Positions 34,921 through 43,718 of a stretch of 64,000 nt of DNA are shown in pieces; position 1 is the stretch's first letter; each line of letters starts with the position of its first letter. The stretch is from Viridothelium virens (lineage: Eukaryota > Ascomycota > Dothideomycetes > Trypetheliales > Trypetheliaceae): positions 496,001 to 560,000 of the forward strand of contig ML991777.1 of the NCBI GenBank assembly GCA_010094025.1. Reading direction: 5' to 3'. The notes under the pieces are model-generated. The model was not told the DNA's origin. It saw nothing but the letters and a program-made list of their open reading frames with translations, and made no database searches. The position numbers and the translations under genes are program-made.

Positions 34921-36331
34921 ATGTCAAGGTCGAAGATGACGGAATGGACGTACGATTACTTCAACATGTCCTTCCCCATCAATGCAGTCGTGCATGTCGA
35001 AATCAACAGGCCCGCGAAACTCAACGCTTGGATCGAGCCGTAAATTTCCCCTACAGATACGAAGACGCATTGTGCAAGTCTGAATACTATCCAGAATGTG
35101 GCTTGAGCTGGCCAAGATCTTCAATCGCATTTCTCACGATCCTGAGATCCGAGCCGTGTTGCTAACAGGGGCTGGGGAGCGCGCATTCTCGGCCGGGCTA
35201 GACATCCAGGTGCCTACTACAATCACAGAGATATTCAATGACTAAATTCGTAATTTCCTGCTAGGCAGCATCTCAAGGCGGTATTCTCTCCGAAAGCGCC
35301 CAAGATAATGCGAGGGTAAATAATGTCGCTCTCTTAATTACGAAGCGATTTCCAAAACTTAGTTTGACTTAAAGAAAGCCAATGCCCTCCGACGACATAT
35401 TCTTGAGTTTCAAAGTTGCATATCCGCACTTGAGAAGTGCGAAAAACGTGAGAATCCCGCTCTCCTCTCCCTGGCCCCCTCGATTTCATTGAATATCTCA
35501 AAATAATCTATGATATAGCAATCATCTCACTCCTTCACGGCTCCTCTTACGGCCTCGCCATCGACCTTACCCTAGCAACCGACATCCGCCTGTGTACTAG
35601 TAGGTCTCCACCAACGACCTTCTGTGTCAAGGAGGTCGATATTGGGATTGCGGCAGATATTGGGACCCTGAGTCGGCTTCCCAAGGCGGTAGGTAACCTG
35701 AGTTGGGTAAGTGACCCACTGCTGCCTTGCCTCTCCCTTCGCCTGTGACAGAGATCAGCGTCAGCGGCATCATGAATGGGTGGAAAGGGAAGGATAAGTC
35801 ATGCCAGCTGACAAGTGTAATAGGTGAAAGACATCGCTTTGACGGCACGCCCCTTTGGATGGGAAGAAGCTCTCAGGGTAGGGCTCGTAAGCGCGGCTTA
35901 TCCTAGTAAAAAAGAGGGTATCGAGGCGGGGTGGGTGCGATCTTATCTCATCTCTCGTTCCACTGTTGCTGTATTACCCTGAAGCGGACTGTTGGTCCTC
36001 TTGGATCGCCGCTGATGATGCCATGGGCCAGGCTCTAGACCGTAATCGGACCACTGATTTTGGACATAGGCTTAAGCTCGCAAGCGCAATTGCTGAGAAG
36101 AGTCCAGTGGCTGTGATGGGGACGAAGAAACTGATCAACTACTCCAGAGATCATTCTGTTGAAGACGGTGAGCTTTGAGGACGTCTTTCTCATGGATGCG
36201 AACGCTAATGTAGAATCTTAGGATTGGAGTTTACAGCGGTGTGGAATAGTGCCATGGTTCAGACGAGTGATGTGAAAAACGCAATGACAGCGGGGATGCA
36301 GAAAAGGAAGCCCATATTTGAGAAGCTGTGA
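34921..36331 (+). CDS. Enoyl-CoA hydratase/isomerase, dienoyl-CoA isomerase-like
   Basis: Eight exons: 34921-35039, 35095-35209, 35265-35315, 35375-35447, 35519-35706, 35824-35930, 36070-36167 and 36222-36331, giving 286 aa. Every junction keeps phase and no single frame would reveal the gene. Crotonase features: HVEINRPAKLNAW, the oxyanion loop AFSAGLDIQAASQ, EKCEKPIISLLHGSSYGLAID, CVKEVDIGIAADIGTLSRLPK and ARPFGWEEALRVGLV. The EVDIGxAADxG signature, with Glu and Asp in the usual places, fits delta(3,5)-delta(2,4)-dienoyl-CoA isomerase, which shuttles double bonds during beta-oxidation of unsaturated fatty acids. The end FEKL is at best a weak peroxisomal PTS1. A second in-frame Met (MTEWTYDYF) five codons in could also start the protein. 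Confidence 0.85.
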
Positions 36332-36770
36332 TGAAGCATTCTTGTCTAAATGGCGACGAGATAAAGGGCTTCATAGGTCTATACACAGGGCAGTGGCATC
36401 GTGTGAAATTTCTCTTCCTATATGGAAAAGACCCAACCCTGATAACCGCGATGAGAAGTTGTAAAGATTTACGCAGGTAAATGTAGAGACACCAAATCTT
36501 GTCAAAGATCGCTATTTCCCATCTTCTCGATGACATGAAGACTTACGAAGGTTCTTCAAGAGCGGACTCATCCTGAAGCAGACCGTATGTACACAATAAA
36601 GATGCAAAGACGGAGGTGAACACCACCGCAATGCGTAATAGAAAACGCCGTATCTCAGCCCAATGCAAACGAAGTTGTTCATCGCTTCTCAGATGCCTCT
36701 CATGAACGATTTTGGGCTCTGAAGCATCAAGCAGATCTAATCTCAAGGAGTAGTTCCGCCGTCATGCTGA
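36332..36770. other. Convergent 3' region
   Basis: A 67-codon minus-strand frame at 36543-36746 encodes a membrane-helix-like segment but has no ATG, so I do not call it a gene. Confidence 0.4.
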
Positions 36771-37649
36771 CTACCTTGGCACAGGCCCGGTTCCATCTCT
36801 CGGTAGAGGTGGATGAGCGGGGCTTACTGACACCGTTGCACTCGCCGGCATGCCTTCTTCGCTCTCTAAGCTAATTCGCCTCACTGGCTCCGCGTACTCG
36901 GGGGGTTTCAGTCCAGGAACTTCCTCCCTGCTCAGCGTCCTCAACGGAATCTGCAAATTCCTCTCATCCTCCTCTTCCCTTCGCTCCCGTTGTCGCGCTA
37001 CTTCCTCCGATATTGCTCTGGGTGAGTAGGCCGGCGGCGCCTCTCCCCGTTCATTCAGCCCTTCTTCACGTCTCGTGTACGCATCGCTCCAACTACGCCA
37101 GTGTCCCCAGTACCGCCCGACCAATCCATTCTGCCCATTGCCTGTAGTACCACTCGTCCCATCACGCCGAACCCATCCGTCGAGATCTCGAGCCAGGGCT
37201 TCCTGCCGCCCCGTTATGCTTCGTGCCTTCGCGCGTTTTCTGCGGCGGTGTAGGAACCACACTCCCAGGAAGACGAAGAGAACGAGAAGGGCGAGGATGG
37301 CAAAGTAAGAGTTGACAAGTCCATTATCTTGGTTTTCTTGTTGGATTTGTTTTGATGTTTGGGGTACGGTAGAGCCGGTGGGGTTTGCAGAAGCAACAAG
37401 GCTAGAGGAGGAGGTGGTGAATGTGGAAGTCGTAGGTTTGAGGCGGGGGTCAGATGACGATACTCGCGTAGATTGAGAGGATGTGGAAGCTGAAGGGGAG
37501 GTTATGGAAGTTGTCAGAGTTGTAGGTGAAGATTGTGATGGTTCAGTCGTCGAGCTTTGAGCTTGTGCCTCGACAAGCGGAATCCATGGGAAGGCGAGGA
37601 GAGCTATGGCGGCGACTCCGGATGTTCCATACATGCTTTTTTGGATCAT
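36771..37649 (-). CDS. Ser/Thr-rich single-pass membrane protein with PPxY motif
   Basis: Single exon, 292 aa from the ATG at 37649. A second Met five codons later (MYGTSGVAAIALLAFPWIPL) begins the hydrophobic signal sequence. A Ser/Thr-rich ectodomain (about 28-112) is followed by a transmembrane helix (FAILALLVLFVFLGVWFL) and a strongly basic stop-transfer RRRKRAKAR. The cytosolic ~150 residues include APPAYSP (a PPxY-type site) and LKPPEY. The build resembles Wsc/mid2-like or other fungal type I membrane proteins of unknown role, but no WSC cysteine domain is present. PPxY motifs bind WW domains of Rsp5-type ubiquitin ligases, so endocytic control is plausible. This is a description rather than a family assignment. 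Confidence 0.72.
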   Translation of the reverse strand: MIQKSMYGTSGVAAIALLAFPWIPLVEAQAQSSTTEPSQSSPTTLTTSITSPSASTSSQSTRVSSSDPRLKPTTSTFTTSSSSLVASANPTGSTVPQTSKQIQQENQDNGLVNSYFAILALLVLFVFLGVWFLHRRRKRAKARSITGRQEALARDLDGWVRRDGTSGTTGNGQNGLVGRYWGHWRSWSDAYTRREEGLNERGEAPPAYSPRAISEEVARQRERREEEDERNLQIPLRTLSREEVPGLKPPEYAEPVRRISLESEEGMPASATVSVSPAHPPLPRDGTGPVPR

Positions 37650-38161
37650 AAAAGTGCAGCTCTCAGAAGCCTCGAGGCAATTCAGGTGCTTGTGGACCAG
37701 CAAGAGCCTTATCAAAAGGATATTCTTCGAGTCCGCGAGCGGAATCGGGCGGGAAAGGCGTTACCGCGAAGTCCGACCCCTCATAATGAGATGAAAAGGC
37801 AAGGTACCGGTCATAGGCATGACTGACCTTGTCAGTATGCAATGGAGGATCGTATGAAAAGGTTCGAAGCAATTATTAAGGGGTCGTGCTGGGTGATAAT
37901 GGGGCACGATGGAGTGCTGAAGGTGCTTTTGCTCGATACCTCCGTGCCTCCTAACTTCCTAAGCACTTGGGAATCCCTGCTCCGATCGTCAACTTTGTGG
38001 TCCGGCGTTCGGCGGTTTGAAATCTCCGCCCCACTTCGAGCAGGAGCTAGCCCGCCGTGCTGTGCCTGGAGCTTCAAGTCTCATGACGTGACCACCGCGA
38101 ACTCAACTCTAGAAGTTACAAGCTGCGTTTGACAACCGCGAGGTGTTTCGTGGGGCTTAAC
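37650..38161. other. Divergent promoter region
   Basis: Lies between the membrane protein (minus) and Tfb5 (plus). No gene or strong motif is seen. Confidence 0.4.
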
Positions 38162-38556
38162 ATGCCTAAGGCAACCAGAGGTACGTCTCAATCGTCATAG
38201 TACGATTGTTGAGTCGAAATTCATGACCTCGGAATTGCATATCTCCAGGTAATGGGGCAGAGACCAATGTTGAGGACATGCTTACGCCAGTGGATGCTAC
38301 AGGTGTTTTGGTCCAGTGCGATCCGTCTATCAAAGCCATCATCAACAAAATTGATGCTGCCAGAAACGACTTCATAGTCGAAGATCTTGATGATGAAACT
38401 GTTCTCATCAAAGAAACCAAGATGGCGGAGTTGAAAGAGAGGCTCAAGGAGGTTAGTGCAACTGCCAGCGTATCATTCAGAGAGACGAGCGCATTAATGA
38501 TTGCCAAGGAGCTTCGTGATACGGTCAAGGAGGCTGAGGAATCTGAATCGGACTGA
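38162..38556 (+). CDS. tfb5: TFIIH subunit Tfb5 (TTDA/p8 homologue)
   Basis: Two exons, 38162-38180 and 38303-38556, giving 90 aa. Exon 1 codes only MPKATR and one base. A 122-nt intron ends at GCTACAG, and splicing gives MPKATRGVLVQCDPSIKAII, the hallmark start of Tfb5. KIDAARNDFIVEDLDDETVLIKE and a C-terminal helix follow; the last ~20 residues are an acidic extension. Tfb5 is the smallest core TFIIH subunit. It stabilises Tfb2/p52 and stimulates the XPB ATPase in nucleotide excision repair and transcription. An alternative acceptor (CTCCAG|GTAATG, 38241-38246) would insert about 19 residues into the conserved N-terminus and is unlikely. Confidence 0.93.
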
Positions 38557-38751
38557 TTGTAAGGAAGCTGGAGAATGAATTGATTGTAAAAGAATGTTTT
38601 CTATGGAGATCCAACGGCATCAGCTTCAGGCAGGAAAGATCAGCCCCAGCAGTCTGAGTGGCTGCCACTATTCGGGAGCGATCATGGAAATGACGACAAC
38701 TACGGTCCCTTCTTAGATCAGTGGCCGACGATACCCATTTCTATGAACCCT

Positions 38752-39251
38752 TCAAGATGGCATTCCGGAGAGTTGCTGAGATCCAGGTATCTCGGGTACC
38801 CACGAGGCCCGCTGCGACGCATATAGCTCCATCGCAGGTTTCGCGAACTCGATCGATTCCGAGTCATCCATTGTGCCGTATTTGATGATCTTGATGCCGG
38901 GAAAAGTTGCGCCGTCCCGCCACAGGGTCGTACCGCAATCACCGCAGAAGTGGCTTGTGATGGTGTTCCCGCCATCAGCTTTCTTGGCCCATTCCTTAGG
39001 CGAGCCAGAAACGACTTTGAAGTCATCATCGGGAACAAGAACATTGGTGCTATAGGTGCTGCCGGTGATTTTCTTACAGTCGGCGCAATGGCAGAGAGCC
39101 TTTGGCAAGTCAGTATGTAATCTGAGCAAAATCTATCAGGTAGCCTCTTCAAATATCCCGAACCCACCTATGCACTAGAACATACCTTGGCCTTTGGTTC
39201 ACCCTCGTAACTAATCTTCACCTTCCCACAGGCGCAAGTACCAGATGGCAT
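38752..39251 (-). CDS. GFA/CENP-V family zinc protein
   Basis: Two exons on the minus strand, 39251-39186 and 39099-38752 (86-nt intron, phase 0), giving 137 aa. Zinc ligands of the GFA (Mss4-like) fold are visible: TCACGKVKISY near the start, ALCHCADCKK just after the intron, and SHFCGDCGTTLW near residue 85. The family is named after glutathione-dependent formaldehyde-activating enzyme. Most fungal members have no proven reaction, and a role with S-(hydroxymethyl)glutathione is only by name. The gene converges with Tfb5, 195 bases between stops. The length is normal and the protein looks intact and cytosolic. Confidence 0.88.
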
Positions 39252-40103
39252 GATCGATCTTAAGATGCTTGAATTCGTTGAAATACGTTGAGCGCTTTGA
39301 AATCTTTCCTAGTTTCGTAGTTCTCAGCAAACCCAAGGAAGGGATTTCTAAGGTAATATACCATTTTGAAGTGTTTTCGCTAACCTCGGGCTCCGCTATT
39401 GCCTCACGTCACGGCGGAAGAGATTTCATTCTAAGTGGCCCAGAGCAATGCTTTGACAAATACCAGGCCAAGCCAGCTGGTTTGCGGGGCTGTTGAATCG
39501 GTATTGGAGCAGGTTTGGGCCAATGAATGCTTTTAGCGTCAACCCTAGTGTAAACCTCGTATGCCCTACCTTAACCATGTAGAAGTAGGTTGTAGCAGAT
39601 GTGACGTATGCAATATACCCACCATACCCCGTATCTCAGGCACGCCTTATCTGAAGCGACTCTCCGGGTCAGAAATCGGCTCTCGAATGCCCCTACAGTT
39701 CAAATTTGTCATTTTATTTATTGAATCAGATTTATTGTATTTTTTCAACTACTGTAAACAAATTGACAACATGGATGGTGCTAATAGTTGGATGGATCTA
39801 GAGCTAAATTATGATTAATAGAGGTGTCAAAATCGACAGCTTGTCACGCTTGTGTCAGACTCCAGAGAGGGCGGGTCAAGGACTGGGCGGTGTGGAATCC
39901 ATGCTGGAGGGGCAGACGGCAAAACTGTGGTGGCTTCATCGTCTATACTTCCTAGGTAAGCCTAGTGCCGGCACAGGTGGTGATTTGACACCGACAACCT
40001 CCATGAGAAACCGCGGTGCTGCATCACTAATTACATCTGCTCGCTGCGCACCAGTGACTTGAGTCGAGCAATTCAAACTGTCCGACCGCTCATTCAAGAC
40101 AAC
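39252..40103. other. Promoter region GFA / RACK1
   Basis: Divergent region holding both promoters. A run rich in A/T lies near 39700-39810. A 5' UTR intron for RACK1 is possible (a donor-like CTAG|GTAAGC at 39955) but unproven. No gene is seen. Confidence 0.4.
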
Positions 40104-41380
40104 ATGGAGCAGTTGGTTCTTAAAGGGACCCTTGAAGGTCACAATGGCTGGGTGACCAGCCTGGCCACTTCGCTCGAGAAGTTTGTATTCTCAAAATTCT
40201 AAAAAGCGATGTCAGGAAGCGCTAACCGATGCGCAGTCCAAACATGCTCCTTTCTGGCAGTAGGGATAAGACTCTGATCATCTGGAACCTCACCCGCGAC
40301 GATTCTGCATACGGATACCCGAAACGTAGCCTCAAGGGCCACTCCCACATTGTCTCGGATTGTGTATGTGGCTCTGGATCGACATGAGCAAAAGTCTACA
40401 TTAACACTCTGTTCCTTAGGTCATCTCGTCTGACGGCGCTTATGCTCTCTCCTCGTCGTGGGATAAGACTCTTCGCCTCTGGGAGCTTTCGACTGGTGCC
40501 ACCACGAGGCGATTTGTTGGCCACACTAACGACGTCCTTTCCGTTTCCTTTTCTGCAGATAACAGACAAATTGTTTCAGGCTCGCGAGACCGAACGATAA
40601 AGCTATGGAACACACTCGGAGACTGCAAATTCACCATCACCGACAAGGGTCATACTGAGTGGGTCAGTTGCGTGAGGTTTAGTCCTAACCCTCAAAATCC
40701 AGTCATCGTTAGCGCTGGATGGGACAAGATTGTCAAAGTGAGTAGTGGATGATGTTTCTTACGGCCTGCTGCATCTTGCTTTGCAATGGACCTTCAACCC
40801 AAATGATGCTACTGTGAAACACTGTATTTGCTACTTCAGAGCCCTTGGCTATGAGACAACCCATCACCTCACACTGATATAACTTAATACATCGAGCCTT
40901 TGTTTCAGCGCAGAAAAATCTCAGAACAGACTGAATTAATCTTTCCTCAAACAGGTCTGGGAGCTCTCATCTTGCCGCATCCAAACCGATCATATTGGCC
41001 ACACCGGTTATATCAACACTGTCACAATATCTCCAGATGGCTCCCTCTGTGCATCTGGTGGTAAGGATGGTACCACTATGCTTTGGGACCTCAACGAATC
41101 CAAGCACCTCTACTCTCTGACTGCTGGCGACGAAATACATGCTCTTGTATTTTCTCCCAACCGCTACTGGCTCTGCGCCGCGACCGCGACCTCAATCATT
41201 ATCTTCGACTTGGAGAAGAAGAGTAAGGTTGATGAGCTGAAACCGGAGTATCTGGATCAGGGTAAGAAGAGCCGAGAACCGGAATGTGTAAGCTTGGCAT
41301 GGAGTGCAGATGGACAGACGCTCTTTGCGGGATACACAGACAATAAGATTCGGGCCTGGGGTGTGATGTCAAGGGCATAA
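40104..41380 (+). CDS. cpcB: RACK1 / Gbeta-like ribosomal scaffold protein
   Basis: Four exons: 40104-40180, 40237-40363, 40420-40737 and 40955-41380, giving 315 aa, the usual RACK1 length. Seven WD40 blades are seen, with [96 protein letters not shown] and [16 protein letters not shown]1 (Asc1 in budding yeast, CPC-2 in Neurospora, CpcB in Aspergillus) sits on the 40S head near the mRNA exit. It links translation to kinase signalling, general amino-acid control and sexual development. The last intron, 217 nt, is far longer than the others (about 56 nt) and holds an snR24-like C/D snoRNA. Confidence 0.95.
40797..40884 (+). ncRNA. snR24: Intronic box C/D snoRNA, snR24 (U24)-like
   Basis: Lies in the last intron of RACK1, the same host gene and orientation as snR24 in the yeast ASC1 intron. 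Elements: C box ATGATG at 40803-40808, an antisense element TATTTGCTACTTCAG at 40825-40839, a C'-like ATGAGA at 40851-40856 and a D box CTGA at 40874-40877. From memory, the antisense element and the following ATGAGACA match yeast and vertebrate U24, which guide 2'-O-methylation in the large rRNA. The last C-box base differs from the RUGAUGA consensus and the terminal stem is weak. The ends are approximate. Confidence 0.75.
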
Positions 41381-41761
41381 AGGGAAGAGATGCCACGGAT
41401 AAGCCTTGTCAAGAGTGACGGGATTTTTTTTGATGGCTGCACCGGCGCTTCAGGGGACACAAACCAGGATGGAAGTGCTAAGGCACAGCGTGAGGGTAAC
41501 ACCAGCAGATATGGTCATGCTTACACGCCAGCGCGTTCGACCTGAAGATCGGTGCAGATTTCAGTATTAAGCCCTGACGATCAACCCTAGTTCTTACTCT
41601 TATAGCATTCATGCTTGGCTTCATGAGAATACGGGCATTTGTAGTAGTGACAACGCTGTCTCCCACCGATATGTTCATACCTTGGCATCCCAAGGACGAA
41701 CATGGACTGCTCCTATAACACCGCCGTCCGTATTTCGGATAATCAATCAGAAAGTACCACA
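41381..41761. other. Convergent 3' region RACK1 / mS35
   Basis: Presumed 3' UTRs only; nothing else is recognised. Confidence 0.4.
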
Positions 41762-42808
41762 TTATCCCAACCTCCCGGGTCGCCTTCCACTGCTCTCAGC
41801 AGTCCTCGTCCCCGCCTCTACCATCACTGGATCCCTTCTTCCTAAGGCCTTCTCCATCTCCTTTCTTACCACCTCATACCCATCCACTAACTGGCCCACC
41901 TCCGCCTTCTGTTTATCCTCCAGCAGTGCGTGATCCTTCGATTCCCTCAAAGCTTTTCTCCTCTCCTCGGTCATCTTCCATTCTTCGGGAAACACGAGCC
42001 ACTCCCCTCTCCTCCTTGTCCGTTTTGTGTCGGCGTGTCGGAAGTCAAACGGTACATCTTCAAAGTTGTCCTTACCCTCTTTGACCTCCTTTAACAGCGC
42101 GTCGAGCATCGATAGCAACTCAGCCTTGTTGGCGCGGGAGTCAGTGTGCCGATCACACGACATTTTGACGATTTGGGTTGCGGGATTGTAGCGGGAACCG
42201 ACGAGCTTAATGAGTTTGCTCGTCTGAGTCGTCGTGAGGGAGGGGAGGTCTGTCGGACAGAATTCGACGACGACCTTTGGAGATGATGGATGCGTCTCGT
42301 GGAGATGAGTTGTATAGCGGAATCTTAGGGGTTGCTGTTTTGTTGGAGGACTGAAAGGTCTGGCTAGCTCTGTCATTCCCACAAATATTAGTAGTGTGAG
42401 ACGCAAAAGACTGGTGGTGGGGATAATTGTACTTGATAGCAACGGCATCTCCCATGCGGCGATCCTAGCAAATTCTCGCAATTCCCGATGGGCGTCCAGC
42501 TCGGCGTGCCCTGTCGCGGTAAGGTCATCACCTTCGAATTCTTCATCGCCGCCAAGATCTTCGCCTTCCTCGCCTGAAGACCAGAAGCCTGGTGGATTGC
42601 GTTCAGGAGCAACATTCTCGCCGATCGTAGGGCCATCGCCGCCTTTGGAACTGGGTGGGGGGTATTTCGTGGTAGTTGTTGATGAAAATTGACGGACAAA
42701 AGGGGTCCCCCATGGAGGCTGGATGTTAGAGACGGAGATGAATCGAGATGAGACAGAATGCGGACAGTGATATGCGCGCGCTCGTAACCGGTTGAAAGTC
42801 GCTGCCAT
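41762..42808 (-). CDS. rsm24: Mitochondrial small-subunit ribosomal protein mS35 (Rsm24)
   Basis: Two exons, 42808-42433 and 42369-41762, giving 327 aa. The start MAATFNRLRARAYHC and the next ~50 residues are Arg/Ser-rich, as for a presequence. The MRP-S28/mS35 domain runs from WEMPLLSKLARPF through PLRFRYTTHLHETHP, KVVVEFCPTDLP, LIKLVGSRYNP and VKMSCDRH to FEDVPFDFRHADTKR and FPEEW. The 63-nt intron (42370-42432) is in frame without a stop, so an unspliced reading adds 21 hydrophobic residues inside the domain; splicing restores SKLARPF. mS35 sits in the head of the 37S subunit. The promoter is shared with ALG13. Confidence 0.88.
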   Translation of the reverse strand: MAATFNRLRARAYHCPHSVSSRFISVSNIQPPWGTPFVRQFSSTTTTKYPPPSSKGGDGPTIGENVAPERNPPGFWSSGEEGEDLGGDEEFEGDDLTATGHAELDAHRELREFARIAAWEMPLLSSTIIPTTSLLRLTLLIFVGMTELARPFSPPTKQQPLRFRYTTHLHETHPSSPKVVVEFCPTDLPSLTTTQTSKLIKLVGSRYNPATQIVKMSCDRHTDSRANKAELLSMLDALLKEVKEGKDNFEDVPFDFRHADTKRTRRRGEWLVFPEEWKMTEERRKALRESKDHALLEDKQKAEVGQLVDGYEVVRKEMEKALGRRDPVMVEAGTRTAESSGRRPGRLG

Positions 42809-42880
42809 TGCTGCTAGTAGAATAGCAATCACCTTCAAGTCGGAAGTTTAGTCCTGAGGTGGATGTGATGGATTTTAGAG

Positions 42881-42900
42881 AATGCGGAAATTTCCGCATT
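42881..42900. promoter_or_regulatory. Perfect 20-bp palindrome in a bidirectional promoter
   Basis: AATGCGGAAATTTCCGCATT is its own reverse complement over all 20 bases. It lies near the middle of the 192 bp between the ATGs of mS35 (minus) and ALG13 (plus), 72 and 100 bases away. A homodimeric regulator site is a natural reading; the binding protein is unknown. Confidence 0.55.
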
Positions 42901-43000
42901 TGAGATGGGGCGGCTTGGCAAAGACGTGGGCAGCAAGTCTACTACAGTAGGTAGCTAGAGGTAGTGAGAGAAGTTCTTGACGCTCCCGATCTCTACCATA

Positions 43001-43718
43001 ATGTCTTCTGACAGTCAACAGAAGTCTGAAAAGCTATGCTTCGTAACTATTGGTGCCACCGCTTCTTTTGATTCTCTAATTCGCGCTTGTTTTCGTCCTG
43101 AGTTTCTCAGGACGCTCTCGAACAACGGGTATACGGATTTGCTTTTACAATATGGGAAGAACGGCAGAAGCATGTTTGAAGAGCTGAGTCAACATGAGTC
43201 TGATCTAAATGCTCTTGGTTTACGGTGCAGAGGGTTTGGTCTAAACCCAGAAGGACTTACACAAGAGATGATGGCTGCCAAAGGTGGTGCCGGCTCTACA
43301 GAGGGCGTCGTAATTAGTCACGCAGGTGAGTTTTATATCCAAAACATCCTGATATATACGGAACATATCCATTTATACTTTTTAGGCTCGGGATCGATCT
43401 TGGCTGCTTTGAGAATAGGTGTGCCTCTTATTGTCGTCCCGAATCCGGAGCTTTTGGACAACCACCAGGTTGAGCTGGCCGAAGCTTTGGCGACGCAAGG
43501 CTATGTCGTCCAGGGAATTCTCAAGTATGGAGCCCCAGGACGTACGTATCTAGTCCACAAGCAAACTGAATGCCTCTAGCGAACTAGATGTGGCGATCGC
43601 ACGATCTGAAGACCTAAGACAAGTCCACAAGGTGTGGCCACCTGTGAATAGTGGAACGCACCGGCAAACTCAAGGTCTGCAAGGCATCATGGATGAAGAG
43701 ATGGGGTTTCTGGACTGA
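43001..43718 (+). CDS. alg13: UDP-GlcNAc transferase catalytic subunit Alg13
   Basis: Three exons: 43001-43325, 43386-43524 and 43580-43718, giving 200 aa, typical for fungal Alg13. It has the GT28 C-terminal-domain fold: FVTIGATASFDSLI at the start, LLLQYGKNG, then [39 protein letters not shown], which binds UDP-GlcNAc. Intron 2 is best read from AA|GTATGG to CTCTAG|C, giving QGILNELDVAIARSE. A later GTACGT donor would break the frame. Alg13 is soluble and is recruited to the cytosolic face of the ER by membrane-bound Alg14. Together they add the second GlcNAc to the dolichol-linked precursor for N-glycosylation. Alg14 is not in this window. Confidence 0.92.

Noticed and set aside
36543-36746. 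A 67-codon minus-strand frame encoding a membrane-like helix
   Set aside because: There is no ATG in the frame and no adjoining exon with clear splice sites.
40738-40800. A second C/D snoRNA beginning at GGATGATG in the same RACK1 intron
   Set aside because: No D box or guide-like segment follows at a proper distance before the snR24-like element begins.
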